Of a DNA stretch of 64,000 nt, positions 24,551 to 34,552 are shown one piece after another (positions within the stretch are counted from its first letter, which is position 1; each line of letters begins with the position of its first letter). Origin of the DNA: an uncultured bacterium (GTDB taxonomy: Bacteria > Cyanobacteriota > Vampirovibrionia > Gastranaerophilales > Gastranaerophilaceae). The position numbers and the translations under genes are program-made. The notes under the pieces are model-generated. The model was not told where the DNA came from and did no database searches. It saw only the letters and a program-made list of their open reading frames with translations. The stretch spans positions 1 to 64,000 of the forward strand of contig CASFXY010000004.1 in assembly GCA_949298805.1 (NCBI GenBank), read 5' to 3'.

Positions 24551-27172
24551 TTATAACAAGTATTTATTTTCATTTTTAACAGGGGTATTTTCTTGACTTT
24601 TTTCTGTATTGGCATAATACCTTGGGTCTTCAAGTTCTTCTAATGCTTTCATAACACCCAATCTGCCTGCTTCTTTTTGTAATTTTGCAAGATACGATTC
24701 AATTGCAAAAGTAATAGCAAGGTTTAATGCACTCCATGTGCCTGCTGCTATTGCACCGAATTTTTTTATGTCTTTTGTTAAGAAAATTTTTCGTAAGTTT
24801 TCTCCATCTAGTAATATTTTTGCTTCTTGCGGATTTTTTTGTATTATTTCGTTAACCGTAGATAAAATTTCTTGTAAGCTTTCTTCAGGAATATTATTTG
24901 CGATGTTTTCCAGATTATTTATTATATTTAAAAATTGTTTTTTATCAGTTTCTTTTGACAGTTTTTTAAACAAATTCGGCATTTTTGAACTTGAAAACAA
25001 TTTTAAAAATTCTTCTTCACTCAAATTTTCTATAAATTCTTTGTAAGATTTTATCATGTTTTTTAATTCCGAAAATGAAAGATTAAAGTCTGTAAAATCT
25101 TTATAGAAACCATCCATATTTTTTCTTGTTTCAAAACTTATTTCTTTTGCTGTTTCTGAAAGGTTTTGATTGACGTTTTTTAGATATTTTTTTACGGTTT
25201 TACCCTTTAAAAAATCTGTTTTATCAGCCAAAAATTTGCTTGTTTTTTCAACTACGTTGCTGACTTTTATTTTACCCCTTGCAATTTGAATACCTATAAT
25301 AATTGCGGGAGATAAAAAGCTTAACAATCCTAAACTCATTACAACAGGTTTTGCTATTTCGGTAGCTGCTTCAACTGATTCGGAGTATTCTTGGGATTTA
25401 TCATCCACTTTTTCAAACGTATTAAACATTTTGCGTTGCAAATTTTTCGCATCTTTTAATTGTTTTTCGTCTACATTTGAGTTTTTAACCAGTTCTTCTT
25501 TTATTACTCTGTTTTTTGCCGCTGTTGTCTTTAAATATTTTTTATATTCAAAGTATTCTTTAAACACTCTTGGTAAAAAGGTTATATATTCTTTGAATTT
25601 TTTACCGAAAGGTTCTTTTTGTGCTTTTATGTCTTCAACGGATTTTAGTTCTTCTTCGCTGTAGCCGATAAAATTGTTAGGGTCTTGTTCAAGTTCTCTT
25701 TTAGCTAAAAATCTTCCTGCTCTAGCCGATGCTTTTTGAAGTTTTAGACCCATAATAAGCCCTATAATTGAGGTTACAACACTTCCTGTAATTGCAAATA
25801 TTTTATTTCTTCCTCCTTTTGTAGAAATAAAAATATTAAATCCTTTTTTGATATTTTGTAAAATTACATCCGCGCCCGTTCCTTTATCGTGCATAAAATC
25901 AGCCATTAAAATAGACATTGAAAGTTTTTTTGAAGCTTTTTTAATATCAGGACTGTCTTTTGCAAGTTTTTTAAATGCAAAATAGGCTTTTTTTACTTCT
26001 TGTGCACTTTGTTCGGTTAATTCTTCGGCTAATTTATTTATATTTTTTTCTGCCAATCTGTCTAAAATACCTGTTTTGTTTCCGATAAAACTTATAAGCG
26101 CACCAATTGCACCACCCAAAAAAGGCGTACCCATAATAAGCGTGTCAGCAGCAACTTCCATATTTTCAGAATAATCTTCCGCCTTATTATTTATAATTTT
26201 TGTTATTCTTTGAATTACTTCTTTGTCTTTTTGCGCTTGAATTAATTCATCTTGTGTTAATTCCCTTTCAACAATTTTGGATTCATCAGTATCGGTTTTT
26301 TTCCATTGTTGATAATTTTTATTATCTTTAATAATTTGAATTAAAGATGACCTTTCTTTTTTCTTAAATAATTTTGAAATAAACCCTTTTTCTTGTTGTT
26401 CTTTTTGTTCAACCGTTTGTTTAGCCTGTTCGATTTGTTCAGGAGTATATTCAACAAAATATTTCGGGTTTTTAAGTTGTTCTCTTGATTGCCAACGAGC
26501 AATTCTTGAAGAATTAACCTGTAATTTTGTTGCAAAAATCGTTGAACCGATAAAACTTATTATTCCCAGAGTAATTGGTATAATTGCGCCGAGTCCTATT
26601 TTTTTACCAAGATTTTTAACTGCTGGATTGTTTTTGTATTCTTGAACAATTTTGTTTGCTTTTTTATAAATTGTTTTTATTTCTTCGTCTTGAATTTTTT
26701 CAAGCAAATCCATTTTGTCTTTTTTTAAAAAGTCGCCATTCCAAAAATAGCTTAAATTTTCAATGTTGTTTTTATCAGCATAAGCACGAATTTTTTTAGT
26801 GAACATGCTAATATTTTCATTATCAATAAATTCTGTGTGCGCTTTGTCCATATCATTAATTGCAGGTTTAATCAATGTTTTATAGCTTGCAAAACCGGAG
26901 AACAAAAGGGTAAAATATGGAATTAAAGCTTGAATAGGGGCTGTTGCGGTTTCTGTTTTTTCTGCAACATCCTCAGAATGAGCATCCATAATATCAACAA
27001 TATCAATTATTACTTGACCTTGTTTTTTTGCTGCTTCAAGTTCTTGAGCAGATTTTGGGTTTTTTTGCGCAAGCTCTTGCCTTCTTGCACTATTATCTTT
27101 TTGTTCTTTTTCCCATAGTTTAAAATTTTTATTATTTGACAGAACCTGTCCTATCGAGTTAAAAAATCCCAT
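24551..27172 (-). CDS. Large membrane protein built of three tandem repeats, function unknown
   Basis: 873 residues, not recognised. It has three related units starting near residues 13, 280 and 537. Each starts with an aromatic-rich helix (NFKLWEKEQ / NYQQWKKTD / YKKYLKTTA), then a SEDVAEKTETA / AEDYSENMEVA / SQEYSESVEAA helix, a hydrophobic segment likely to cross the membrane, and later a second hydrophobic segment ending in a basic, Arg/Lys-rich stretch (SSRIARWQSREQL / SARAGRFLAKREL / KEAGRLGVMKALEEL). Several membrane spans are expected overall. No catalytic motif was seen. GGAG precedes the ATG. It is divergent from the lptB operon. Confidence 0.8.
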   Translation of the reverse strand: MGFFNSIGQVLSNNKNFKLWEKEQKDNSARRQELAQKNPKSAQELEAAKKQGQVIIDIVDIMDAHSEDVAEKTETATAPIQALIPYFTLLFSGFASYKTLIKPAINDMDKAHTEFIDNENISMFTKKIRAYADKNNIENLSYFWNGDFLKKDKMDLLEKIQDEEIKTIYKKANKIVQEYKNNPAVKNLGKKIGLGAIIPITLGIISFIGSTIFATKLQVNSSRIARWQSREQLKNPKYFVEYTPEQIEQAKQTVEQKEQQEKGFISKLFKKKERSSLIQIIKDNKNYQQWKKTDTDESKIVERELTQDELIQAQKDKEVIQRITKIINNKAEDYSENMEVAADTLIMGTPFLGGAIGALISFIGNKTGILDRLAEKNINKLAEELTEQSAQEVKKAYFAFKKLAKDSPDIKKASKKLSMSILMADFMHDKGTGADVILQNIKKGFNIFISTKGGRNKIFAITGSVVTSIIGLIMGLKLQKASARAGRFLAKRELEQDPNNFIGYSEEELKSVEDIKAQKEPFGKKFKEYITFLPRVFKEYFEYKKYLKTTAAKNRVIKEELVKNSNVDEKQLKDAKNLQRKMFNTFEKVDDKSQEYSESVEAATEIAKPVVMSLGLLSFLSPAIIIGIQIARGKIKVSNVVEKTSKFLADKTDFLKGKTVKKYLKNVNQNLSETAKEISFETRKNMDGFYKDFTDFNLSFSELKNMIKSYKEFIENLSEEEFLKLFSSSKMPNLFKKLSKETDKKQFLNIINNLENIANNIPEESLQEILSTVNEIIQKNPQEAKILLDGENLRKIFLTKDIKKFGAIAAGTWSALNLAITFAIESYLAKLQKEAGRLGVMKALEELEDPRYYANTEKSQENTPVKNENKYLL

Positions 27173-27294
27173 TATTCTTCTCCGATATTGTTTAATAATT
27201 ACATATATAAAAACAACAGAAAAAATAAAAAATTGTCTTTTTATTTCAAGTTGTTTAGTTTATTATAGTATTAAAAATTTATTGAGAGATTTTT

Positions 27295-28053
27295 ATGAAA
27301 ATTATTGCAAATAATCTTGTAAAAATATATGGCGATCGTTCTGTAGTAAACGATGTTTCTTTTGAAGTTAACAAAGGGGAGGTTGTTGGTTTGCTTGGTC
27401 CTAACGGTGCAGGAAAAACCACAACTTTTTATATGATTGTGGGTCTTGTTAAAGCAAATTCCGGTCATATATACTTAAATGTTGACAAAAAAGACGGTGT
27501 TGAGTGCGACGGAAAACTTGAGATAACAAAAATGCCAATGAATGAACGCGCTAAAATTGGTATAGGTTATCTTCCTCAAGAGGCTTCAATTTTTAGAAAA
27601 TTGTCTGTTGAAGATAATTTAAAACTTGTTTTGGAAATGAATGAGTCTTTAAACGAAGAACAAAAAGCCCAAAAACTTGAAGATTTACTGGAAGAATTCG
27701 GTGTTAAAAAATTAAGAACATCATCTGCCGTTTCATTGTCCGGAGGAGAAAGAAGAAGGGTAGAAATAGCACGTGCTCTGGCGGCAACTCCGCATTTTAT
27801 TCTTTTGGATGAACCTTTTACAGGTATTGACCCTATTGCAATAGGTGAAATTAAAGAGAATATTTATAAACTTGCACGCGAAAAGGGAATCGGTGTTTTG
27901 ATTACCGATCACAATCCAAAAGCAACTTTATCAATTACAGACAGAGCTTATGTAATTTTTGACGGTAAGATAAAAATTTCCGGCAAATCACAAGATGTTG
28001 CCGTAGACCCTGTAGCAAAAGAATTTTATTTGGGAAAAGATTTTATACTTTAA
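27295..28053 (+). CDS. lptB: LPS export ABC transporter ATPase LptB
   Basis: 252 residues. LptB powers extraction of lipopolysaccharide from the inner membrane with LptF and LptG. Walker A is GPNGAGKTT, the Q-loop is in GYLPQEASIFRKL (typical of LptB), the signature is LSGGERRRVEIARAL and Walker B is FILLDEPFTGIDP. GAGAG precedes the ATG. Its stop overlaps the permease start by one base (TAATG). The neighbour identifies it as LptB rather than a branched-chain amino acid ATPase. Confidence 0.95.
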   Translation: MKIIANNLVKIYGDRSVVNDVSFEVNKGEVVGLLGPNGAGKTTTFYMIVGLVKANSGHIYLNVDKKDGVECDGKLEITKMPMNERAKIGIGYLPQEASIFRKLSVEDNLKLVLEMNESLNEEQKAQKLEDLLEEFGVKKLRTSSAVSLSGGERRRVEIARALAATPHFILLDEPFTGIDPIAIGEIKENIYKLAREKGIGVLITDHNPKATLSITDRAYVIFDGKIKISGKSQDVAVDPVAKEFYLGKDFIL

Positions 28054-29159
28054 TGAATAAATTAAAATTTACAATTTTTGATAAATATATTTTTAAACAA
28101 GTCCTTATGGCAACGCTTGTTTGTTTGTTTTTATTTATAATTGTATGGATTGCCCCTGAAACTTTAGTAAGGACAATTAAAAGAATATTAATCGAACATG
28201 TACCTTTTATTGAAGCAACAAAGCTATTGCTTTACGAAATTCCTAAAGTACTTGCAAAAGCAATACCCGTAGGTATTTTGCTCGGGTCTTTGTTTACTTT
28301 TGATACTCTTTCAAAAAACTCTGAATTGAGTATTTTTCGCGGTGTGGGTCTTTCCTTTAATCGTATTATGGCACCTGTACTTGTTTTAGGAATAATACTT
28401 GCTTATTTTTGTTATGTCGTTAACGATAAATTTATTCCTTATACATCTGCAAAAGCAGGAGAAGCAGGCGGATACGATGTCCATTTTGTTTATATTATTA
28501 AAGATGAAAACGATAAGCCAAAACAGGGTTTGATTGTTTCAAATTTTAGTGTGAGAGAAATTAAAAATCTTATTTTATTAAATTTTGCACCAAACAGGTA
28601 CGAAGATGCCCAAATGTTTAATAGTATTATTTTTGCCCCCTATGCCTTAAAACTTAACGATAAATGGTTATTAAAAGAAGCTAAGCAATATAGTATAAAT
28701 CCTAACGGTATTTATCAGGAAATTAAAAATGTCGGGGATTATCCTATTTTAAACGAAAAATTATCGGATGAAGTTTTTCAATTAATGAAAAATGCTACTC
28801 GTCGCGACAGGTCATATACAAATAAAGATTTGGGTGAGTATGTAAAATTACTCAAAAAACAAGAATATACGGATGAACACAATTTTATGCTTGCAAAGTA
28901 TTATCAAAGATTTTTGCATCCTCTGACTTGTATTATTTTTGCGGCAATCGGATGTTTGCTGGGTTTTTCCCCTCCGCGTTCTCAAAGACTTGTCGGTTTT
29001 ACAATAGGCGTAGGTATGATTTTTGCTTATTATATAACTTTGCCGTTTTTTGACCTGTTGGCTCAAAAAGGTGCCATGTGGCCTTTCTTGGCGGCAGCAT
29101 TTCCTATAATTGTATTTGTAGCAGCAATCTTTGTTATTAAAAAAGCGAGGGATTTATAA
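28053..29159 (+). CDS. LptF/LptG family LPS export permease
   Basis: 368 residues. The family layout is clear: three membrane helices at the N-terminus (start FDKYIFKQVLMATLVCLFLF; about 15-120), a periplasmic beta-jellyroll region (about 125-280) and three C-terminal helices. Only one permease gene is here; the partner may be elsewhere, or the protein may act as a homodimer, which sequence cannot decide. It is coupled to lptB and to the following gene by one-base overlaps. Confidence 0.9.
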   Translation: MNKLKFTIFDKYIFKQVLMATLVCLFLFIIVWIAPETLVRTIKRILIEHVPFIEATKLLLYEIPKVLAKAIPVGILLGSLFTFDTLSKNSELSIFRGVGLSFNRIMAPVLVLGIILAYFCYVVNDKFIPYTSAKAGEAGGYDVHFVYIIKDENDKPKQGLIVSNFSVREIKNLILLNFAPNRYEDAQMFNSIIFAPYALKLNDKWLLKEAKQYSINPNGIYQEIKNVGDYPILNEKLSDEVFQLMKNATRRDRSYTNKDLGEYVKLLKKQEYTDEHNFMLAKYYQRFLHPLTCIIFAAIGCLLGFSPPRSQRLVGFTIGVGMIFAYYITLPFFDLLAQKGAMWPFLAAAFPIIVFVAAIFVIKKARDL

Positions 29160-29968
29160 TGTTTAAAAAAATATTTTTGGTATTCGCTATATTTATGTTT
29201 TCGGCTGCAGCCTTTGCAAAAGACGGTATTGATATAAAATATGACAAAAAAGGTAAATTTTATGTTTATAAAATTGATTTAAAAGAATTAGGACCCAGAA
29301 TTCGTCCTTATATTGTACAAGACGGCCTAAAAACAGCAAGAGAAGTTTTCAAGGAAAATAATTTTGATTTTGTTATTAACGGCGGCTTTTTTGACCCTAA
29401 AACTTCAAAATCGGTATCTTATGTAATGATTGACAAAAAAATGATGGGTACTCCTTTTGAATCAATGGAAATGATAGAAAAATTATCAAAAGAGAATCGT
29501 GTTGAAAATGTACTAAACAGAAGTGAATTCAGAATATATAAACATAATCTGACCGATGGTTTAAAATTTGACATAACAAACCATTTTGACCCTGTTCCAA
29601 AAAACTATTATATTGCTCATATACTTGGCGGCGGACCTATGATATATCCCGAGGAGGGTATGGAAAAAGAAGGTTTTGTGAAGTATGATGAAACAGGATA
29701 TCCATTAATTCAAAGTGCCCATGTGCTTAAAAAAAGAGCACGTACGATAATTGCGCTAAAGGATGATTATCTTTATGTTGTAATGTTTTCGAACTTTGCG
29801 CCGGTAACTATTCCCGAGGTTACTAAAAAACTTGAAAAATATCACTTTGATAAAATTATGGCATTTGATGGCGGACCATCTACATCGCTTAATTATGAAG
29901 ATAATGAAATTTTTTCTTCAAATAACGAACAAAGAAAAGTAAAATCATTTTTAATAATTCAAAAATAG
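29159..29968 (+). CDS. Secreted phosphodiester glycosidase (NAGPA) family protein
   Basis: 269 residues with a signal peptide (MFKKIFLVFAIFMFSAAAFA). The domain fits the NAGPA/DUF2233 family: INGGFFDP near residue 80, LGGGPMIYP in the middle, RARTIIALKDDYLYVVMF and the strong motif MAFDGGPSTSL. Members cleave or bind phosphodiester-linked sugars; the bacterial substrate is usually unknown. Coupling to lptB/lptF suggests an envelope polymer as substrate, an inference. Confidence 0.85.
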   Translation: MFKKIFLVFAIFMFSAAAFAKDGIDIKYDKKGKFYVYKIDLKELGPRIRPYIVQDGLKTAREVFKENNFDFVINGGFFDPKTSKSVSYVMIDKKMMGTPFESMEMIEKLSKENRVENVLNRSEFRIYKHNLTDGLKFDITNHFDPVPKNYYIAHILGGGPMIYPEEGMEKEGFVKYDETGYPLIQSAHVLKKRARTIIALKDDYLYVVMFSNFAPVTIPEVTKKLEKYHFDKIMAFDGGPSTSLNYEDNEIFSSNNEQRKVKSFLIIQK

Positions 29969-29976
29969 GAGTAAAA

Positions 29977-30402
29977 ATGAATAAAATTGCAAAAATAGAA
30001 ATAGCAGTGATAATAATCCTTGTTTTATGTATTGGTTTGTATTTAATGCCATATTTAACAGGCGGACTTGATAAAAAGAAAGAGGCAAAAGTTGTTGCAA
30101 ATGCTGCGATTTTCACTTCAAAAACCCTTGCAAATTTTTCTCTTAATAAAAAAGAAAAAGCCTCAATTGTTGCAAAAAAGACAGCAGATGAGCTAAACAC
30201 TTTAAGTAAAAATCCTTTTAATAAAAAATTACCTGCCTATGTTTTTGAAAATCCTCAGACAGGCAGCGTTATAATTCAATCTGATGATGAAGTTCAAACA
30301 GTTACGGTTACAGGCTTGGGCATAGAAAAACAAATTGTTGTCAGGACAGTTATTAAACCGCCGTCATTTGTCACTTATCAAAAATATGAGGATAAAAAAT
30401 GA
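29977..30402 (+). CDS. Membrane-anchored hypothetical protein
   Basis: Unrecognised 141-residue protein. One hydrophobic helix (about 8-28, IEIAVIIILVLCIGLYLMPYL) anchors a Lys/Ala-rich helical segment and a small C-terminal beta region. The pattern of a single N-terminal helix with a soluble outside domain recalls pilin-like or envelope-bound proteins, but the pilin cleavage motif (G-F-T-L-x-E) is absent. GGAG precedes the ATG. The gene lies in the lpt operon and overlaps the next gene by 4 bases (ATGA). Confidence 0.75.
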   Translation: MNKIAKIEIAVIIILVLCIGLYLMPYLTGGLDKKKEAKVVANAAIFTSKTLANFSLNKKEKASIVAKKTADELNTLSKNPFNKKLPAYVFENPQTGSVIIQSDDEVQTVTVTGLGIEKQIVVRTVIKPPSFVTYQKYEDKK

Positions 30403-30794
30403 TAGAAAATATTATGCGATTTAAAGTTCAATATGCTGATACCGATGCTTATGGTGTTATGTGGCATGGGGCTTATCTTAGATATATGGAAATGGGGCGT
30501 GTTGAACTTCTAGAGGATTATGGCATTAAAATTGATAAACTTCAAAAAGAACAAGATGTTATAATGCCTGTTATAGAACTTGATATAAAATATAAATTCA
30601 GTGCAAAACTTATGGACGAGTGTGTTTTAAAAACAAAAATTATTGATTTAACAAAAACATCGGTTACATTTTTACAAGAAATTTATATTGAAAACACTCA
30701 AAAATTGTGCACAGGTGCAATTGTGCGTGCGACTGCATTAAAAAGCGGTAAAATTTCAAGACAGGTAGACGAGTATTTTAAAGAGAGGGTTTAA
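30399..30794 (+). CDS. YbgC/4-hydroxybenzoyl-CoA-type acyl-CoA thioesterase
   Basis: 131 residues, hotdog fold. The motif VQYADTDAYGVMWHGAYLRYMEMGRVE holds the catalytic aspartate and the helix typical of this family. Members hydrolyse acyl-CoA or acyl-ACP thioesters; YbgC of E. coli is linked to the Tol-Pal system. No tol gene is seen here. It starts in the previous gene (ATGA) and the next gene follows its stop with no gap. Confidence 0.88.
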   Translation: MIENIMRFKVQYADTDAYGVMWHGAYLRYMEMGRVELLEDYGIKIDKLQKEQDVIMPVIELDIKYKFSAKLMDECVLKTKIIDLTKTSVTFLQEIYIENTQKLCTGAIVRATALKSGKISRQVDEYFKERV

Positions 30795-31418
30795 ATGCAA
30801 ATTTTCAGTGCAATGGATAGCTATTTTCAGAGTTTAGGAACAGTAGGGCTTGCTCTAAATTCTTTTATAGAAAGTTTTTTTCTTGTCCCGCCTCCTGATT
30901 TTTTACTTATTGCAATGGATTTGGCAAAACCTGAACGCGCTCTATACTATGCGCTTGTTTGCACAATAGCTTCTGCTTTTGGCGGCATGGTAGGTTATTG
31001 GATTGGTAAATTTGGCGGGAGACCTGTATTTATTTGGATTTTAACTTCTCTTTCAAATAAAAAAGGTATTCAAAAAAGAAAACAATTAAAAAATGCCTTG
31101 CAAAAATTTAATGAAGTTGAAGCACTTTATAATAAATGGGGTGTGCATGCCGTATTTTTTGCAGCTTTTACACCAATCCCTTATAAAGTATTTACGATTG
31201 CAAGCGGTATTTTAAATATGAATTTATTATCATTTACTCTTGCTTCAGTTGTAGGGCGTGGCATGAGGTTTTTTATCGTAAGTATTGTTCTTATGCTTTT
31301 TGGTGAAAGTATAAAAGACCATCTTGAGCTTATAATTCTTGCTGCAACAGCAGTTATCGTGATATTTTTTATTGTTTTATATAAAAAACGTCACGATATT
31401 TCAAAAAAAGTAAAATAA
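30795..31418 (+). CDS. YqaA/DedA-type VTT-domain membrane protein
   Basis: 207 residues with about five hydrophobic segments. SFIESFFLVPPPDFLLIAMDLAKP near the start and FFAAFTPIPYKVFTIASGILNMNLLSF in the middle are typical of the SNARE-associated (VTT) domain family, YqaA branch. Members are thought to move lipids across the membrane. It is last in the lptB operon and begins at the base after the thioesterase stop. A short weak hairpin follows its stop and precedes the convergent ilvD stop. Confidence 0.85.
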   Translation: MQIFSAMDSYFQSLGTVGLALNSFIESFFLVPPPDFLLIAMDLAKPERALYYALVCTIASAFGGMVGYWIGKFGGRPVFIWILTSLSNKKGIQKRKQLKNALQKFNEVEALYNKWGVHAVFFAAFTPIPYKVFTIASGILNMNLLSFTLASVVGRGMRFFIVSIVLMLFGESIKDHLELIILAATAVIVIFFIVLYKKRHDISKKVK

Positions 31419-31436
31419 AACGGGGTATTGCCCTAT

Positions 31437-33095
31437 TTAACCTGTTATTGCACCTACATTTGCGCCTTGAACGGTTTTTGCGTATTTAGTTAAAAACCCT
31501 TTTGGAATTTCCTTTTTTACAGGCACAAATTCTTTTTGCCTTTGTGCTAATTCTTCTTCTGATACCAAAAGCTCGATTGTTCTTTTGTTAATATCTATTT
31601 TAATTTTGTCACCGTTTTTAATAAGCCCTATGACTCCTCCTTCAGGCGCTTCAGGACAAATGTGACCAATGCACAAACCTCTTGTGCCGCCTGAAAATCT
31701 GCCGTCAGTAATTAAAGCACAAGACTTTCCAAGACCTTTGCCAACTAAAAGTGATGTAGGGGCAAGCATTTCACGCATTCCGGGTCCGCCTTTAGGACCT
31801 TCGTTTCTGATAACTACAACATCCCCTGCGATAACTTCGTCTGTTTCAATGCCTTTCATGGCATCTTCTTCACGCTCGTAAACCTTTGCAGTACCTTCAA
31901 ATTCAAAAACACTTTCATCTACGCCTGAGATTTTAACAACTGCACCCAACGGTGCTAAATTTCCATGGAGAATTGCAAGACCGGGGTTTTTTGTTATCGG
32001 ATTGTTAAAAGGCTTAATTACGGTATTATCTACCCATGCGTTTTTTGCGCGCTGTTCAACTGTTTGACCAATTAAATTAACGGTATTTTTAAGCTCGTCA
32101 CTGTGCCCCCAGATTGTTTTTAATGCGCCTGAAATACCTCCTGCATTATCTAAATCCGTCATTGTTAGTGTTGATGAGGGGTCAAGTTTAATAATTTGCG
32201 GGATTTTAAAACTTAATTCTTCAAAATCATCCAAAGTCAGGTTAATTCCTGCACTGTTTGCAATAGCGAGTAAATGCAGAATAGAATTTGTTGAACCGCC
32301 AAGGGCTAAATCTACAATAATTGCGTTTCTTAGGGAATCGCGAGTAATGATATCTTTCGGGCAAATATTTTCTCTTACCAAATCTACAATAGTATAACCT
32401 GAATCGAATGCTATTCTGCGCTTTTTAGAGCTTACAGCCGAGGCAGTTGCACAACCTTCTAAGCTCATTCCCATAACTTCAGTCAGGCATGCCAGAGTAT
32501 TTGCGGTATATAATCCTTGGCATGCACCAAGTGTCGGGCATGCATAGTGTTCCATTTCACAAAGTTTTTCCGCTGTTATTTCTCCTGCTCTATAACGTCC
32601 TACTGCTTCGGATGAACCTCTTATAAAAGTTAATGTTTCACCTTTGCATTGACCTTCTAAAGATGGTCCTGCAGTTACAATGATTGCGGGAATATTAAGT
32701 CTAAGTGCCGCAATTAACATCCCCGGGGTAATTTTATCGCAATTTGTTAAAAGTACAAGCCCGTCAAGCTGGTGAGCGCCTGCAACTGCTTCAACACAAT
32801 CTGCAATTAAATCCCGACTGGGCAGAGAATATCTCATGCCGCTATGCCCCATTGCAATACCGTCACAAATTGCGGGAGTTCCAAAAATATAGGCTTGACC
32901 ACCGTTTGAGTGAATGCCTTTTTCAATTTGACGCTCTAAATCTCTCATTCCGGCATGTCCGGGAACTAAATCAGAAAATGAACTTGCAATGCCGATAAAT
33001 GGCTTTTTAATATTTTTATCGCTTAATCCGCCTGCATAAAGCAGTGCTCTGTGCGGTGCATGTGCCATGCCTTCTTTAATAGCGTCAGATTTCAT
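31437..33095 (-). CDS. ilvD: Dihydroxy-acid dehydratase
   Basis: 552 residues, normal length. IlvD dehydrates 2,3-dihydroxy acids to 2-keto acids in valine, leucine and isoleucine synthesis, using an Fe-S cluster. Cluster cysteines lie in [10 protein letters not shown] and [12 protein letters not shown]; further motifs are [35 protein letters not shown]. Single gene with a usual ribosome binding site. No other ilv gene is in the window. Confidence 0.97.
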   Translation of the reverse strand: MKSDAIKEGMAHAPHRALLYAGGLSDKNIKKPFIGIASSFSDLVPGHAGMRDLERQIEKGIHSNGGQAYIFGTPAICDGIAMGHSGMRYSLPSRDLIADCVEAVAGAHQLDGLVLLTNCDKITPGMLIAALRLNIPAIIVTAGPSLEGQCKGETLTFIRGSSEAVGRYRAGEITAEKLCEMEHYACPTLGACQGLYTANTLACLTEVMGMSLEGCATASAVSSKKRRIAFDSGYTIVDLVRENICPKDIITRDSLRNAIIVDLALGGSTNSILHLLAIANSAGINLTLDDFEELSFKIPQIIKLDPSSTLTMTDLDNAGGISGALKTIWGHSDELKNTVNLIGQTVEQRAKNAWVDNTVIKPFNNPITKNPGLAILHGNLAPLGAVVKISGVDESVFEFEGTAKVYEREEDAMKGIETDEVIAGDVVVIRNEGPKGGPGMREMLAPTSLLVGKGLGKSCALITDGRFSGGTRGLCIGHICPEAPEGGVIGLIKNGDKIKIDINKRTIELLVSEEELAQRQKEFVPVKKEIPKGFLTKYAKTVQGANVGAITG

Positions 33096-33227
33096 ATTTT
33101 TCTCCTTTTTTTCAATTATACATTCTTTTGTAAAAAAATGTTCATAAAAACGATTTAAAAACTTTAAATTTACATAACTTCATGAGAAAATTTTTTTGTA
33201 ATAAGTATAAAAAAATAAGGCGCCCCC

Positions 33228-34550
33228 ATGTATCAAGATAAATCAAGCTTTAAGGCAATAATTCTTGCGGCAGGCAAAGGCACAAGAATGAAATCAACTA
33301 AGCCGAAAGTTTTGCATGAAATATTTTCTAAGCCTCTTGTTGCTTGGGTTGTTGATGCGGTTAATGAAATTTATCCGCAAAACAATACACAAAGTATTGT
33401 GGTTGTGGGTCATGGCTCAGATGAAGTTGAAAAATATTTAAAAAAATATGAAAATGTCACTTGTGTCCTTCAAAAAGAACAATTAGGAACAGGACATGCG
33501 GTTTCAATGACTATTAACGAATTAAAAGATTTTTGCGGTACGGTTTTAATAACTTGTGGAGATACTCCCCTTTTAAAAGCATCTACAATGTGCGCTATGG
33601 TTGAATATCACCTTGAACATAATGCTGATGTTACTGTTATGAGTGCAATTTTTGAAAATCCTTTCGGTTATGGCAGAATTATTCGCGCACAAGATGGTTC
33701 TATAGAGCGTATTATTGAGCAAAAAGATGCAAATGAAGAACAAAAAGCAATAAAAGAAATTAACGCGGGTGTTTACTGCTTAAAGTGGGAAAGTGTTAAA
33801 GGTGCTTTTAGTGAGCTTAAAAATAATAATTCACAATGTGAATATTACCTGACAGATATAGTTTCTTGGGTAAAAGAAAAAAATAAAAAAGCTCTTTCAT
33901 TTGTGATTGAAAATTCAGATGAAACTTTAGGAATAAATTCTCGATTACAACTTGCACAAGCTACACAAATTATGAAAAATGAAAAGCTTGACGAGCTTAT
34001 GGAAACGGGTGTTACTATTGTTGACCCCCAATCGACTTCAATATCGCCTGAAACTCAAATCGGCGCGGATACTGTAATTTACCCCAATACTTATATAAAC
34101 GGAAAAAATAAAATCGGCTCAAACTGTAAAATTGGGCCTTTTTCGCATTTTAGGGGAAATGTTGAAGTCGGTGATTATTCTAAAATAGGTAATTTTGTCG
34201 AATTAAAAAATGCAAAAATAGGCTCTTATACAAATGTTTCTCATTTAAGTTATGTAGGGGATGCTCAATTGGGCTCAAACGTAAATATTGGCGCGGGTAC
34301 AATTTTTGCAAATTACAATTCAATTACAAAAGAAAAAAAACAATCAACCCTAAAAGATGGTGTTTCAATAGGTTCAAACACTGTTATTGTGGCACCTGTT
34401 GAGTTGAGTGAAAATGTTTTTGTCGGCGCAGGCAGTATTATTACAAAAAATGTTCAAAAAAATTCCCTTGCGCTTTGCAGAACACCTCAAAAGGAATACC
34501 CTAATTGGGTTGAAAAACAAAAGAAATTACTGAACAAAGGAGATAATTAA
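33228..34550 (+). CDS. glmU: Bifunctional N-acetylglucosamine-1-phosphate uridyltransferase / glucosamine-1-phosphate acetyltransferase
   Basis: 440 residues. GlmU makes UDP-GlcNAc for peptidoglycan and lipopolysaccharide. The N-terminal pyrophosphorylase domain has LAAGKGTRMKSTKPKVLHE and QLGTGHAV; the C-terminal left-handed beta-helix shows hexapeptide repeats (IGPFSHFRGN, IGNFVELKNA, IGAGTIFANY). It is slightly shorter than the usual 450-460 residues. It is followed after 2 bases by prs, forming an operon with prs and the uracil-DNA glycosylase. Confidence 0.96.
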   Translation: MYQDKSSFKAIILAAGKGTRMKSTKPKVLHEIFSKPLVAWVVDAVNEIYPQNNTQSIVVVGHGSDEVEKYLKKYENVTCVLQKEQLGTGHAVSMTINELKDFCGTVLITCGDTPLLKASTMCAMVEYHLEHNADVTVMSAIFENPFGYGRIIRAQDGSIERIIEQKDANEEQKAIKEINAGVYCLKWESVKGAFSELKNNNSQCEYYLTDIVSWVKEKNKKALSFVIENSDETLGINSRLQLAQATQIMKNEKLDELMETGVTIVDPQSTSISPETQIGADTVIYPNTYINGKNKIGSNCKIGPFSHFRGNVEVGDYSKIGNFVELKNAKIGSYTNVSHLSYVGDAQLGSNVNIGAGTIFANYNSITKEKKQSTLKDGVSIGSNTVIVAPVELSENVFVGAGSIITKNVQKNSLALCRTPQKEYPNWVEKQKKLLNKGDN

Positions 34551-34552
34551 AA

